Below, one piece after another: positions 1-6,279 of a DNA stretch of 6,724 bases. A program made the translations under genes and the position numbers. The stretch lies in the NCBI GenBank assembly GCA_043757265.1, contig JAYUQP010000125.1, positions 1 through 6,724 of the forward strand, read 5' to 3'. The stretch's first letter is position 1. Each line of letters begins with the position of its first letter. Below the pieces are notes generated by a model. That model searched no databases and was not told the origin of the DNA. It was given only the letters and a program-made list of their open reading frames with translations. The stretch is from JANPLN01 sp043757265 (GTDB taxonomy: Bacteria > Bdellovibrionota > Bdellovibrionia > Bdellovibrionales > JAGQZY01).

Positions 1-672
1 CTCTTTCTTGATGAAATTGGTGATCTCAAACCGGACCTGCAGGTAAAACTCCTGCGCGTTCTGCAGGAGCGAAAAGTAACGCCAGTTGGATCGTCGAAGG
101 AATCCAAACTCGATGTTCGACTGATTACTGCCACTCATGTCGACCTTGAACAGGCCATTCTCGATGGAAGCTTTCGGGAAGATCTCTACTATAGGCTCCA
201 CGTTATTCCTATTGTCATCCCTCCACTTCGCGATCGGCCTGAGGACATTGAGCCGCTTGTTACACATTTTCTTGATGTTTTTGGACATGGCGAAAAACAG
301 ATGCTCGACAAAACTGTGCGAGTCCTAGAGCGATATCATTGGAAGGGAAATGTCCGCGAACTCGAGAATGAAGTTCAGCGTCTTGTCGCCATATGCGGCA
401 AAGTTATTGAGCCCAAACACCTTAATGATCGAATCCGCAACGCATGTGGGGTTGAGGGCGATGAGCTGGCCCAGTCGTATTCAGCTTTCATGGCCAAAAT
501 TCATGAGACTGAATTGGAATTCATTGAATCCAACATCAGAAAATTTACCTCATTGCGTGAAGCGTGCCGTCTATATTTCAAATTGCCCGCCTCATCCATC
601 CACACGCGAATTAAAACTCTGGAACAATATTTAACGAAAACCAAATTTCAGGAGGCCGCCAATGCCGAATAA
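1..672 (+). CDS. Sigma-54-dependent transcriptional activator, C-terminal part (5' end outside window)
   Basis: The visible 223 residues are the second half of an NtrC-family enhancer-binding protein, which uses ATP hydrolysis to remodel sigma-54 RNA polymerase at -24/-12 promoters. The frame is open from base 1. It begins in Walker B (LFLDEIGDL, residues 1-9), then sensor I (RLITATH, 40-46), the arginine-finger segment FREDLYYRL (58-66), the PPLRDRPEDI block (74-83) and sensor II WKGNVREL (114-121, with Lys where Pro is usual). Residues about 172-212 form a Fis-type DNA-binding helix-turn-helix (core ACRLYFKLPASSIHTRIKTL). Walker A, the GAFTGA loop and any N-terminal sensory domain (receiver, PAS, GAF or FHA) lie before the window, so the signal it answers to cannot be read. 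Its 3' end overlaps the next gene by 11 bp, making it the first visible member of the operon. Family assignment is very secure; target genes are unknown. Confidence 0.95.
   Translation, partial: LFLDEIGDLKPDLQVKLLRVLQERKVTPVGSSKESKLDVRLITATHVDLEQAILDGSFREDLYYRLHVIPIVIPPLRDRPEDIEPLVTHFLDVFGHGEKQMLDKTVRVLERYHWKGNVRELENEVQRLVAICGKVIEPKHLNDRIRNACGVEGDELAQSYSAFMAKIHETELEFIESNIRKFTSLREACRLYFKLPASSIHTRIKTLEQYLTKTKFQEAANAE
650..655 (+). promoter_or_regulatory. Perfect Shine-Dalgarno AGGAGG for the 662 gene
   Basis: AGGAGG lies 6 bases before the ATG at 662, inside the last codons of the sigma-54 activator gene. It fixes the start of the small protein despite its 11-bp overlap with the gene before it, and it supports that protein being really translated. 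Confidence 0.85.
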
Positions 673-1006
673 GAACTTGATACGCCAAAGCATCCTAGCC
701 ATCGCTGCCCTGTTGTCTAGTAAAGCTTTTGGCGATAACGTAAGGATAAGCAAAGCTCTATTGGTCCAAGCCCAGGTTCCTGAGAAAGTTGTAGAACATT
801 TGGTCGCTGAAGGCGTATTGCTAAGCAAATCCAGTTCTTGCTTTAGAGTCGACACTGTAAAGCTGGAGAATCTCTCCGCAACCAAGAGCGAACAAGACCT
901 CGTTGATTTCAAAGCGTGGCTTGATAAAATTACTTCTGGAACCGTCTCTGTTGATCTCTGCGATGTCACCGTCGCAAAGACGGGCACAAATGACATTATT
1001 CGATAG
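662..1006 (+). CDS. Small winged-helix-like protein of unknown function (114 aa)
   Basis: I do not recognise this protein as a named family. Residues about 5-63 follow a winged-helix rhythm: a hydrophobic helix (IRQSILAIAALLSS), then NVRISKALLVQAQVP, a recognition-like helix EKVVEHLVAEGVLL and a short wing SSSCFRV. This resembles Rrf2/MarR-like or RiPP-recognition-like small wHTH folds. The remainder (64-114) is polar and ends in a predicted strand (TVSVDLCDVTV). There is no signal peptide and no transmembrane segment, so it should be cytoplasmic. The start is fixed by a perfect AGGAGG 6 bp upstream. The gene overlaps the activator before it by 11 bp and the solute-binding protein after it by 17 bp, so translation is probably coupled. 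It could be a DNA-binding regulator, an adaptor for the activator, or a substrate-recognition partner for the YcaO-like protein; the sequence does not decide. Confidence 0.8.
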   Translation: MPNKNLIRQSILAIAALLSSKAFGDNVRISKALLVQAQVPEKVVEHLVAEGVLLSKSSSCFRVDTVKLENLSATKSEQDLVDFKAWLDKITSGTVSVDLCDVTVAKTGTNDIIR

Positions 1007-2570
1007 GCGGCGGTGGATCGGAATATTGGTATTGTGTTCAATAGGGATCGGGCTGGGTGCTAAAATGACAATGAATCAGAAGCTTAAAGAAGAAACTTAC
1101 CGGTACATCATCACCGAAACTGGTGGTCCCCTGTCGGCCGATCCACTTGAAGCCGACAATGCTAGAAATCTCTGGGTTGCGAGAATGATTTATACGACTC
1201 CAGTTGAAATAAATCCGACAGGATCTCTTTCAAGTCGAGTTTTAGAAAGTTTTGTCTACGAACCAAGCACCGCACAAATGACCTGGAAATTGCGAAAGGG
1301 TGTTAAATTTCAAGATCAAACGCCGGTGACCCCCTTTGATGTTGCCCTAAGTGTCACGCGGATGGCGAAAGCCCGTCCTAAATTTCCAGTGATAGAAAGC
1401 ATTGTAGGACTCGAGGACTGGCTGAAACTAAATTCTCTTGAAACTCTCCCTGCCGGCATTTCGATTAGCGGCGACACCATTACTCTCAAGTTCTCAAAAG
1501 TCCATGAACATCCTCTGTTTCGATTTTCCCTGGAGATCTTCTCAATCATTCCCAGTCGCTGCATTGATCTAAAGTCCGCCGAGATCACCTGCGATAAAAT
1601 TCCAGGAAGTGGATATTACAAAATTATTGGCCGGTCCGATGCAAGAATTGATTTTGAGTTGGCGGAAGATATCTACATTCATGATCAGCCGGTTCCTCGC
1701 CATATTCATTTTGAATATCTGAAACCAAGCGAAGTTTTAAGAAATGGTTCCTCGTTTGATAGAAACACCGTTATCGCGGGGAATGAAAGCAGGTTCCTGC
1801 CGGCTGTTCTGCAAGAGATGGAAGACAAGCTCGATCTCAAGTATTTTCCGTCCGCACGGATAAACTTTATTTTGCTAAGCCCGGTCGTAAAAGCTTTTGA
1901 AGACAAAGTCTGTCGGCGAGTCTTTGCTGATGCTTATCGCTCCGCATTTGCAAAAGTTCGTCTGCAGAAGAATTATGAATCTAGTCTAGTTACTGAAATT
2001 TTGCCGGGATATTTGGCCTCCAAGGATCTTGAGGCACAGTTACCAATTAGCTATGCGGCTCGCCAGCGCTGTATTGAGCAGTTAAAGTCTGAAACCCTAA
2101 CTTGGTCCACGGTGACAGCGGAAGATGATCCTTCGCAATTAGCGATCATCGAACAAACACTAAAGGACCTTGGAATAACCGACCACCGCGCTGTCGCGTT
2201 GGCGAATCGCACCGAAGAATTCAAAGCCTTTGCCGAGGGCAAAGTCGCTTTCCTAACGGTAGGAACTGGCTTTTGGGCACTTGAGCCTGCGGGTGACATC
2301 CAAATGCTATTTACCCCCAAAATGCACCTTCCCTTACAGTTTGCTGCAGCAGACATAAAAACCCAGGAGCTAATTCAAAATCTTAAAATTGATAAGGACC
2401 CGAATGGCGCCTATCGAAGACTGAATGAATATGTGTACGATCAGGCGCTATTCAATGTCTTTGCGCACTCACGCCGATTCTTTGCATCGCCAAATCGGGA
2501 TTTAGTCGCCGAACTTCCCCTATCCATTACCGCGCCATCTCCCTGGCAGGCATTCAGAGTTCCAGAATGA
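990..2570 (+). CDS. Membrane-anchored extracellular solute-binding protein, family 5 (OppA-like)
   Basis: A 526-aa member of the SBP_bac_5 family, which bind peptides, nickel or other solutes outside the cytoplasmic membrane for ABC importers or as sensors. The family hallmark is clear at residues 98-118: TWKLRKGVKF followed by TPVTPFDV. Further family blocks are GSGYYKI (206-212) and a C-terminal helix around NEYVYDQALFNVFAH. Length is normal for the family (about 500-600). The N-terminus has basic residues (DRRRW, 5-9) and a hydrophobic stretch (about 10-24). Cys16 lacks a small residue before it, so this is not a good lipobox; the segment is a signal anchor or is cleaved near GLGA. I chose ATG 990 because it keeps this signal; a TTG at 903 would add 29 non-signal residues and overlap the previous gene by 104 bp. 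The Shine-Dalgarno is weak, consistent with coupling. No permease or ATPase gene lies in the window, so a sensory or accessory role is possible. Ligand unknown. Confidence 0.9.
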   Translation: MTLFDRRRWIGILVLCSIGIGLGAKMTMNQKLKEETYRYIITETGGPLSADPLEADNARNLWVARMIYTTPVEINPTGSLSSRVLESFVYEPSTAQMTWKLRKGVKFQDQTPVTPFDVALSVTRMAKARPKFPVIESIVGLEDWLKLNSLETLPAGISISGDTITLKFSKVHEHPLFRFSLEIFSIIPSRCIDLKSAEITCDKIPGSGYYKIIGRSDARIDFELAEDIYIHDQPVPRHIHFEYLKPSEVLRNGSSFDRNTVIAGNESRFLPAVLQEMEDKLDLKYFPSARINFILLSPVVKAFEDKVCRRVFADAYRSAFAKVRLQKNYESSLVTEILPGYLASKDLEAQLPISYAARQRCIEQLKSETLTWSTVTAEDDPSQLAIIEQTLKDLGITDHRAVALANRTEEFKAFAEGKVAFLTVGTGFWALEPAGDIQMLFTPKMHLPLQFAAADIKTQELIQNLKIDKDPNGAYRRLNEYVYDQALFNVFAHSRRFFASPNRDLVAELPLSITAPSPWQAFRVPE

Positions 2571-3478
2571 ACTCGGCCGAAACACTACAATACCTATTGG
2601 TTGAGCTTAAAACGCGCGGCCAATTGCCAAAGGTCATCCAGCTGTCCAAGTTTGCCGGAAGGTACTGGTGCTCCATCTTTGATGCCGAAGACCAAGCCAC
2701 TATTTCCAATTTCGTCTACTCGGGTCACTCAGATTTTATGGAAATTGCCACACTAAAAGCACACGTCGAACGAATTGAGAGATTTGCATTTTTAGAAGGC
2801 GCCAATAATGGCCACACTGCCTGTCAAACTGATCGATCAGATGGATTTGCGGCATTTCCGGCGAGTTCCAGCCATGCGGCTTCAACTGCTCGGGATAAGG
2901 CACTTGCAGAAGCAACCGAAAGATTTGTCTGGGCGAGATGGTGGGACTCTCCTGCCATTGGCCATTCTATTCACAACATGAATGATATGAATCTCTCAAC
3001 GGCCGCGCTTCACACGCTCAAGGCCTCTCTAACCCTCATCGACTGTAACCGGCTCCTCATTCTTGAGCCAACAGTTGAAGCGACTGTCCAAAGAACAATT
3101 GTGCTTTTGGCCGAGAACCGCTCTGGGGGATTAGTCGTGGCTGGAGCATGTGGACCTACAGACTCCATTGAGGAAACCGTCTTAAGAGCCTCTGATGAAC
3201 TTCTACGCCATGGTCTTGCGCTAAAGCGCATGCAGGAAAGAAGGGCCATCCCACAATCCTTCTATGAATCGCGCCTTCTATACTTTGGTCTAGGCGCCGG
3301 AAATCGTTTGGTCAATGAACGACTTAACTCCCGCGGCACCGAATCGGTGCGCCTCCCGCGCCTGGCAATTGATACCAACATACCTCACTCGCTAGATTCG
3401 CTCGTGCGCGTTCACCGCTGCCTTTATGAAAATCAGCCCCCATTCGTTGGCGGCAACCTTGAAAGACTATGTCTATGA
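2567..3478 (+). CDS. YcaO-superfamily protein, divergent and short (303 aa)
   Basis: YcaO enzymes use ATP to phosphorylate peptide-backbone amides, forming azolines, thioamides or amidines in RiPPs, or modifying ribosomal and other proteins. Two E-x-x-E-R signatures appear in the expected order: KAHVERIERF (64-73; E68, E71, R72) and KALAEATERF (111-120; E115, E118, R119). The second is preceded by SDGFAAFP and followed by WARWW (122-126), matching the usual glycine/alanine-rich loop, E-x-x-E-R helix and aromatic pair of YcaO domains. A later helix (TVLRASDELLRHG, 204-216) resembles the Al-x-E-L-x-Q helix, but with Arg/His where Gln is expected. RLLYFG (236-241) and SLVRVH (279-284) fit the C-terminal part. 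At 303 aa it is shorter than typical YcaO domains (about 350-400) and lacks a Pro-rich tail. No signal or TM segment is seen. It starts in an ATGA overlap with the solute-binding gene. It is either an active divergent enzyme or a degenerate peptide-binding relative; family call from motif reading only. Confidence 0.75.
   Translation: MNSAETLQYLLVELKTRGQLPKVIQLSKFAGRYWCSIFDAEDQATISNFVYSGHSDFMEIATLKAHVERIERFAFLEGANNGHTACQTDRSDGFAAFPASSSHAASTARDKALAEATERFVWARWWDSPAIGHSIHNMNDMNLSTAALHTLKASLTLIDCNRLLILEPTVEATVQRTIVLLAENRSGGLVVAGACGPTDSIEETVLRASDELLRHGLALKRMQERRAIPQSFYESRLLYFGLGAGNRLVNERLNSRGTESVRLPRLAIDTNIPHSLDSLVRVHRCLYENQPPFVGGNLERLCL
3336..3350. repeat. Perfect 7-bp palindrome inside the YcaO-like gene
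   Basis: GCACCGA-A-TCGGTGC is a perfect inverted repeat with one central base. In RNA it could fold as a 5-bp stem with a 5-base loop. It is flanked by CGCG on the left and, after six bases, CGCG on the right. It lies within coding sequence and no function is implied; it may be chance or a regulator site. Confidence 0.35.
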
Positions 3479-5187
3479 ACAAGGTATTCTCGTCACCTGC
3501 AAAAGTCTTTTTGGCCATTACGCTTGTTCTTTCTGGATCTATCTATTTGCTTTGTGACTTCTATTTGAATTCCTTGGGCCGCGAGCTAATGCTCAATTGG
3601 ATCAAAACTGAATCTTTATCCATCCAAGAAGGAAACCTCCTAACCTCTGTCACGAAAAGTCAGCCGTATTTGATGGCCTCGACTTACATTCAAGGGATTC
3701 AGCTCGTAAAGACAGACGGTGACGACAAATATCCGATGATCAGATTTGGCAAGAAATTTGAAATTAACTCAAACGACTATATCAATTCAAAAAATGACCC
3801 TGTCGTAAGACGAGTTGGCTTTCTTCACTCACAAGTAATATTGAAAATTCCTGGAGCGAATAACTTTGTGTTGGGCGTCGACCTCAGTTCAAATGTCCTC
3901 AATTCTGTTTTCTTTGGATCTGTTTCACTTTTGATATTGATTTTAATCGGAATTGTTTCTGCACTTCGGCAAATAGAACAGCAAGAATCGGTTCGAAGAG
4001 AGAAATTACTGAAGCTGGCGATTCATGACCTCGTTGCCAATGATCAGCAGTCCGAAATTCTAAGCGGCGAATTTCCGGAATTCTCAAAGTTGTGGACGTC
4101 AAAGCGAAACGAAATTCTCGGCGCACAACGCTTGACGATAGAAAGCCAAAGCAAAATCTTGCTTGGTGAAACAGCGTCACGGTTGGTACATGACATTAAG
4201 GGCCCTCTCCGCAATATTCAAATTCTTACAAGGCGAATGACGGGTCTCGATCAAAAAAACCAAGAACATCTAAGTGGTTCGATTCAAAAGATATCTGCCT
4301 TAACGAGTGATTTCTCATCGAGGACAAGAAGCATCTTACAGGATGAATCAGCTCGGAGAGCTGTAGCTCCCGTCTCGCTCTCAGTAACCAAGGTGATCGC
4401 CGAGAAGGAATCGCAATACGGAACTCGAGCTTTATTTTCGTATAAGGCGGACGTTGAGTCGGCGGCGACGCATTGGTATGTTGATCCGTTGGAACTTGAT
4501 AGATCCATAGCTAATCTGATCGACAACGCAGTTGATGCGTCACCCATAGGTGGCCGAATTGAAATATTTCTATCCAGCCAAAACGGGGTTGGAACTTTGG
4601 AAATCACAGACTTTGGAAGCGGAATTGACGAAGCCGAGAGCGATAAAGTCGGCCTCAAAGGCTTCACTCAGAAAAAAGAGGGCACTGGTCTCGGCGTCTT
4701 TTACGCTAAAAAAATGGCAGAGGAGTGCGGCGGCAAGTTCCACTTCACATCATCTGTTAACCAGGGAACCACCGTCTCTATTAGTCTCCCCATAGCCTCA
4801 ACCAGACCCGAATGTGATCTCTTCGATATTCTTGAGAACCCTGTCATTGTGTTTGTTGATGATTCCGACGTTATGTTGGATCAGATAAAAACGCGGATTC
4901 AATCGCTGAGAGATTCCAAAAGTGTTGGCCCAGAAATCATCCTTCTGAGATCGCCTGAAGAGTTTCGACTCTGGCGCAAAACTAGAACAAGCAACACACC
5001 ATTTTTTAGCGTCATTGATTTTCATTTTGAAGGCATATCAGAAACTGGAGCAAGCCTAATTGAGTCTGAACGTTTATGCGGCTCGTCCGCACTTTTTACG
5101 TCAGCTCCTGACGACACTAAAGTTCTCGAGGAGATCAGAAGGTTGAGTGTACCCCTCATCTCAAAAGATCAATTTCTAATCGGATAA
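3469..5187 (+). CDS. Hybrid sensor histidine kinase with C-terminal receiver domain
   Basis: A 572-aa inner-membrane kinase. TM1 spans about 12-31 and TM2 about 144-166, enclosing an extracytoplasmic sensor region of about 110 residues with no recognised fold. A cytoplasmic linker (about 167-230) leads to the dimerisation domain with phospho-acceptor H241 in VHDIKGPL; H-D instead of H-E is a known variant. The ATPase domain has the N box NLIDNAVDAS (349-358), G1 DFGSG (381-385) and G2 GTGLGV (405-410). The tail (about 458-572) reads as a receiver domain with acidic pair D464/D465, phospho-acceptor D517, T544/S545 and K566, so an internal His-to-Asp relay is plausible. Its 3' position after the YcaO-like gene suggests it senses something linked to that operon. 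Start: ATG 3469 is the first; ATG 3475 is equally possible, since it forms a 4-bp ATGA overlap with the previous stop, as at the preceding junction, and is better spaced from GAAAG at 3461. The output partner is unknown; an NtrC-type activator sits at the operon's other end. Confidence 0.95.
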   Translation: MSMNKVFSSPAKVFLAITLVLSGSIYLLCDFYLNSLGRELMLNWIKTESLSIQEGNLLTSVTKSQPYLMASTYIQGIQLVKTDGDDKYPMIRFGKKFEINSNDYINSKNDPVVRRVGFLHSQVILKIPGANNFVLGVDLSSNVLNSVFFGSVSLLILILIGIVSALRQIEQQESVRREKLLKLAIHDLVANDQQSEILSGEFPEFSKLWTSKRNEILGAQRLTIESQSKILLGETASRLVHDIKGPLRNIQILTRRMTGLDQKNQEHLSGSIQKISALTSDFSSRTRSILQDESARRAVAPVSLSVTKVIAEKESQYGTRALFSYKADVESAATHWYVDPLELDRSIANLIDNAVDASPIGGRIEIFLSSQNGVGTLEITDFGSGIDEAESDKVGLKGFTQKKEGTGLGVFYAKKMAEECGGKFHFTSSVNQGTTVSISLPIASTRPECDLFDILENPVIVFVDDSDVMLDQIKTRIQSLRDSKSVGPEIILLRSPEEFRLWRKTRTSNTPFFSVIDFHFEGISETGASLIESERLCGSSALFTSAPDDTKVLEEIRRLSVPLISKDQFLIG

Positions 5188-5215
5188 ACTACGCAAGTTT
5201 TCAATACGCGTAGTT
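5187..5215. repeat. Stem-loop (8-bp perfect inverted repeat) at the end of the kinase gene
   Basis: AACTACGC (5187-5194) and GCGTAGTT (5208-5215) are exact reverse complements around a 13-base loop, starting in the last base of the kinase stop codon. Neither side is followed directly by a T-tract, so it is not a classical intrinsic terminator. It could protect the 3' end of the operon mRNA or assist termination between the convergent transcripts. Confidence 0.55.
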
Positions 5216-5247
5216 CCCTCCGTCGCGGCGGCACAACCGTGGCAGAA

Positions 5248-5273
5248 GTGCTGAGGCGCAATTTATTATTTTT
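5248..5273 (+). terminator. Weak candidate intrinsic terminator of the plus-strand operon
   Basis: A short hairpin, GTGC-TGAG-GCGC (4 bp with one G-T wobble), is followed by the T-rich run AATTTATTATTTTT. The stem is very short, so this is a marginal call. It sits in the 113-bp gap between the kinase and the convergent small lipoprotein gene, where termination is expected in both directions. Confidence 0.25.
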
Positions 5274-5300
5274 ATAACTTTCTGTTTAGGTCGATCGAAA

Positions 5301-5621
5301 CTATGAGTTCCACTTTCGCGCAGATGTACATTTTGGGGATTTTCCATTTTCGAGGTTCATTTTCTTCTCGAACTCCGTCAGTTCTCCGCAGGCAGAAACT
5401 TGTCTCTTGGTCGCGTATTTAAATAGTCCGGACTGCCACTGAAAAATTACAACCCTCTCATTATTCAGGCATTCCCAAACATAAATTTCATATCCTCCTT
5501 CGCCTCCAGTTTTGCAGGTATAACTTGGATTATCATCAATTTGATATGTTCTCCAAGGTACGGCAGAACAAGAGCAAATGACTAATGTAAGCAGCAACGG
5601 TGAAACATGTTTCCAATTCAT
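5301..5621 (-). CDS. Small cysteine-rich putative lipoprotein (106 aa)
   Basis: I do not recognise a family. The N-terminus is a lipoprotein signal: Lys4, a hydrophobic core (PLLLTLVI, 8-15) and lipobox-like ICSC with Cys18 as the likely acylated residue (Cys16 is a less good alternative). The mature part of about 88 residues has four cysteines (C36, C51, C78, C98), enough for two disulfides, and is otherwise rich in aromatic and charged residues (YEIYVWE, VVIFQWQ). It should sit on a membrane facing the periplasm or the outside. I chose ATG 5621 because AGAGG lies six bases before it; an in-frame GTG at 5639 would add six residues and has no better ribosome site. It lies 124 bp after the larger lipoprotein gene on the same strand and converges on the histidine kinase gene. 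Function unknown. Confidence 0.75.
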   Translation of the reverse strand: MNWKHVSPLLLTLVICSCSAVPWRTYQIDDNPSYTCKTGGEGGYEIYVWECLNNERVVIFQWQSGLFKYATKRQVSACGELTEFEKKMNLENGKSPKCTSARKWNS

Positions 5622-5745
5622 GAATACCTCTAACCTCACGATTACAAATATAAATCTATCGTTAAATTCAAAATGTTAACTGCTGCAACGAGCTCGCAAG
5701 TGAAGTGCCTCGACTGCCCTTACTCCGGACAGAAGGGAAATTTGC

Positions 5746-6279
5746 TCATTCTGACTTCGCCTCATCCATCAGCATTTTGATAAAGTGATTCGAGTTGTCA
5801 ACTTTATACCCGTCAGATTTAAATCCGACTTTAAGTTTCGAAAGAAACTTCTCGGCATTCGTTTTATACTGATTAGACAAAGCCAAAGCCTCTGCAGAAT
5901 ATGAGTCGTTTAAATACCCTTGAGGATTGTTCCCACGATCGGCCAACAAACTATATATATAAACGTTCCTTTTAATTAAACAGATGCCGAGAACCGAACT
6001 CTCATTTTTATTTTTGAAGTAACGATGATCACACTTTTCTGGCAGGAAATTATATCCAGCCATTTTATCAGTATTTTTAGCTTCTATACCGCTTCCAGCA
6101 GCCTTCAAAAAATCCGAAGACGAAACGTCATGCTCTAGGGTGAGTTTTAAAAATAAAATTTGCCTCTTCGCTGGGCATCCAGTCATCAATAAGAGCATAC
6201 AAAAGACAAACAGTCTCTTAACTTTAAACCTCCTAGAACCCAATCGGATATCCGGGTCTGGTATAGTTCCGAACTTCAT
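5746..6279 (-). CDS. Putative lipoprotein, possible immunity protein of the upstream zincin gene; start uncertain
   Basis: No family recognised. A lipoprotein signal is clear: KVKRLF, a hydrophobic core and the lipobox MTGC, with Cys35 in the numbering from ATG 6279. The mature part of about 143 residues is basic and mixed alpha/beta by eye, with cysteines at EKCDH and GICLI and a Lys-rich C-terminal half. The start is doubtful. ATG 6279 (weak GGTGGA seven bases before it) gives 177 aa with an unusually long 34-residue leader that overlaps the upstream gene by 47 bp. A perfect AGGAGG (6229-6234) stands six bases before GTT 6222, exactly where KRLFVFCMLLLMTGC would make an ideal 15-residue signal peptide, but GTT is not a normal start. 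A GTG at 6291 is the longest option. The adjacency to a possible toxin-like C-terminus suggests, without proving, a membrane-anchored immunity role. Confidence 0.75.
   Translation of the reverse strand: MKFGTIPDPDIRLGSRRFKVKRLFVFCMLLLMTGCPAKRQILFLKLTLEHDVSSSDFLKAAGSGIEAKNTDKMAGYNFLPEKCDHRYFKNKNESSVLGICLIKRNVYIYSLLADRGNNPQGYLNDSYSAEALALSNQYKTNAEKFLSKLKVGFKSDGYKVDNSNHFIKMLMDEAKSE
6229..6234 (-). promoter_or_regulatory. Perfect Shine-Dalgarno AGGAGG overlapping the stop of the zincin gene
   Basis: On the minus strand the zincin gene ends ...TTC TAG, and the AG of that stop is the first two bases of AGGAGG. Six bases later stands GTT (6222-6220) in the lipoprotein frame rather than ATG, GTG or TTG. 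The arrangement implies stop-start translational coupling and decides that the lipoprotein probably begins near 6222, by a non-standard start or through a base error or mutation. Confidence 0.6.

Noticed and set aside
903..989. TTG at 903 as the start of the solute-binding protein
   Set aside because: It would add 29 residues that carry no signal sequence and overlap the small wHTH-like gene by 104 bp; ATG 990 opens directly onto a basic-plus-hydrophobic leader.
631..1041. Minus-strand open frame of 136 codons opposite the small wHTH-like gene
   Set aside because: It has no recognisable domain and no ribosome site, and it runs antisense to a gene with a perfect Shine-Dalgarno; similar antisense frames elsewhere in the operon are likewise shadows.
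5187..5215. Integron attC-like site
   Set aside because: The inverted arms AACTACGC/GCGTAGTT look superficially like attC core ends, but the base pattern RYYYAAC...GTTRRRY is not met, and there is no integrase or cassette structure.
5640..5680. Sigma-70 promoter for the small lipoprotein gene (minus strand TTGAAT ... TATTTG)
   Set aside because: The region is AT-rich, but the two hexamers are only 15 bp apart and TATTTG is a poor -10; other pairings give 13, 19 or 21 bp. A promoter is likely somewhere in this gap, but I cannot place it.
5718..5738. Terminator after the 5746 lipoprotein gene (CCCTT...AAGGG on the minus strand)
   Set aside because: The stem is only 5 bp with an 11-base loop and no T-tract follows it.
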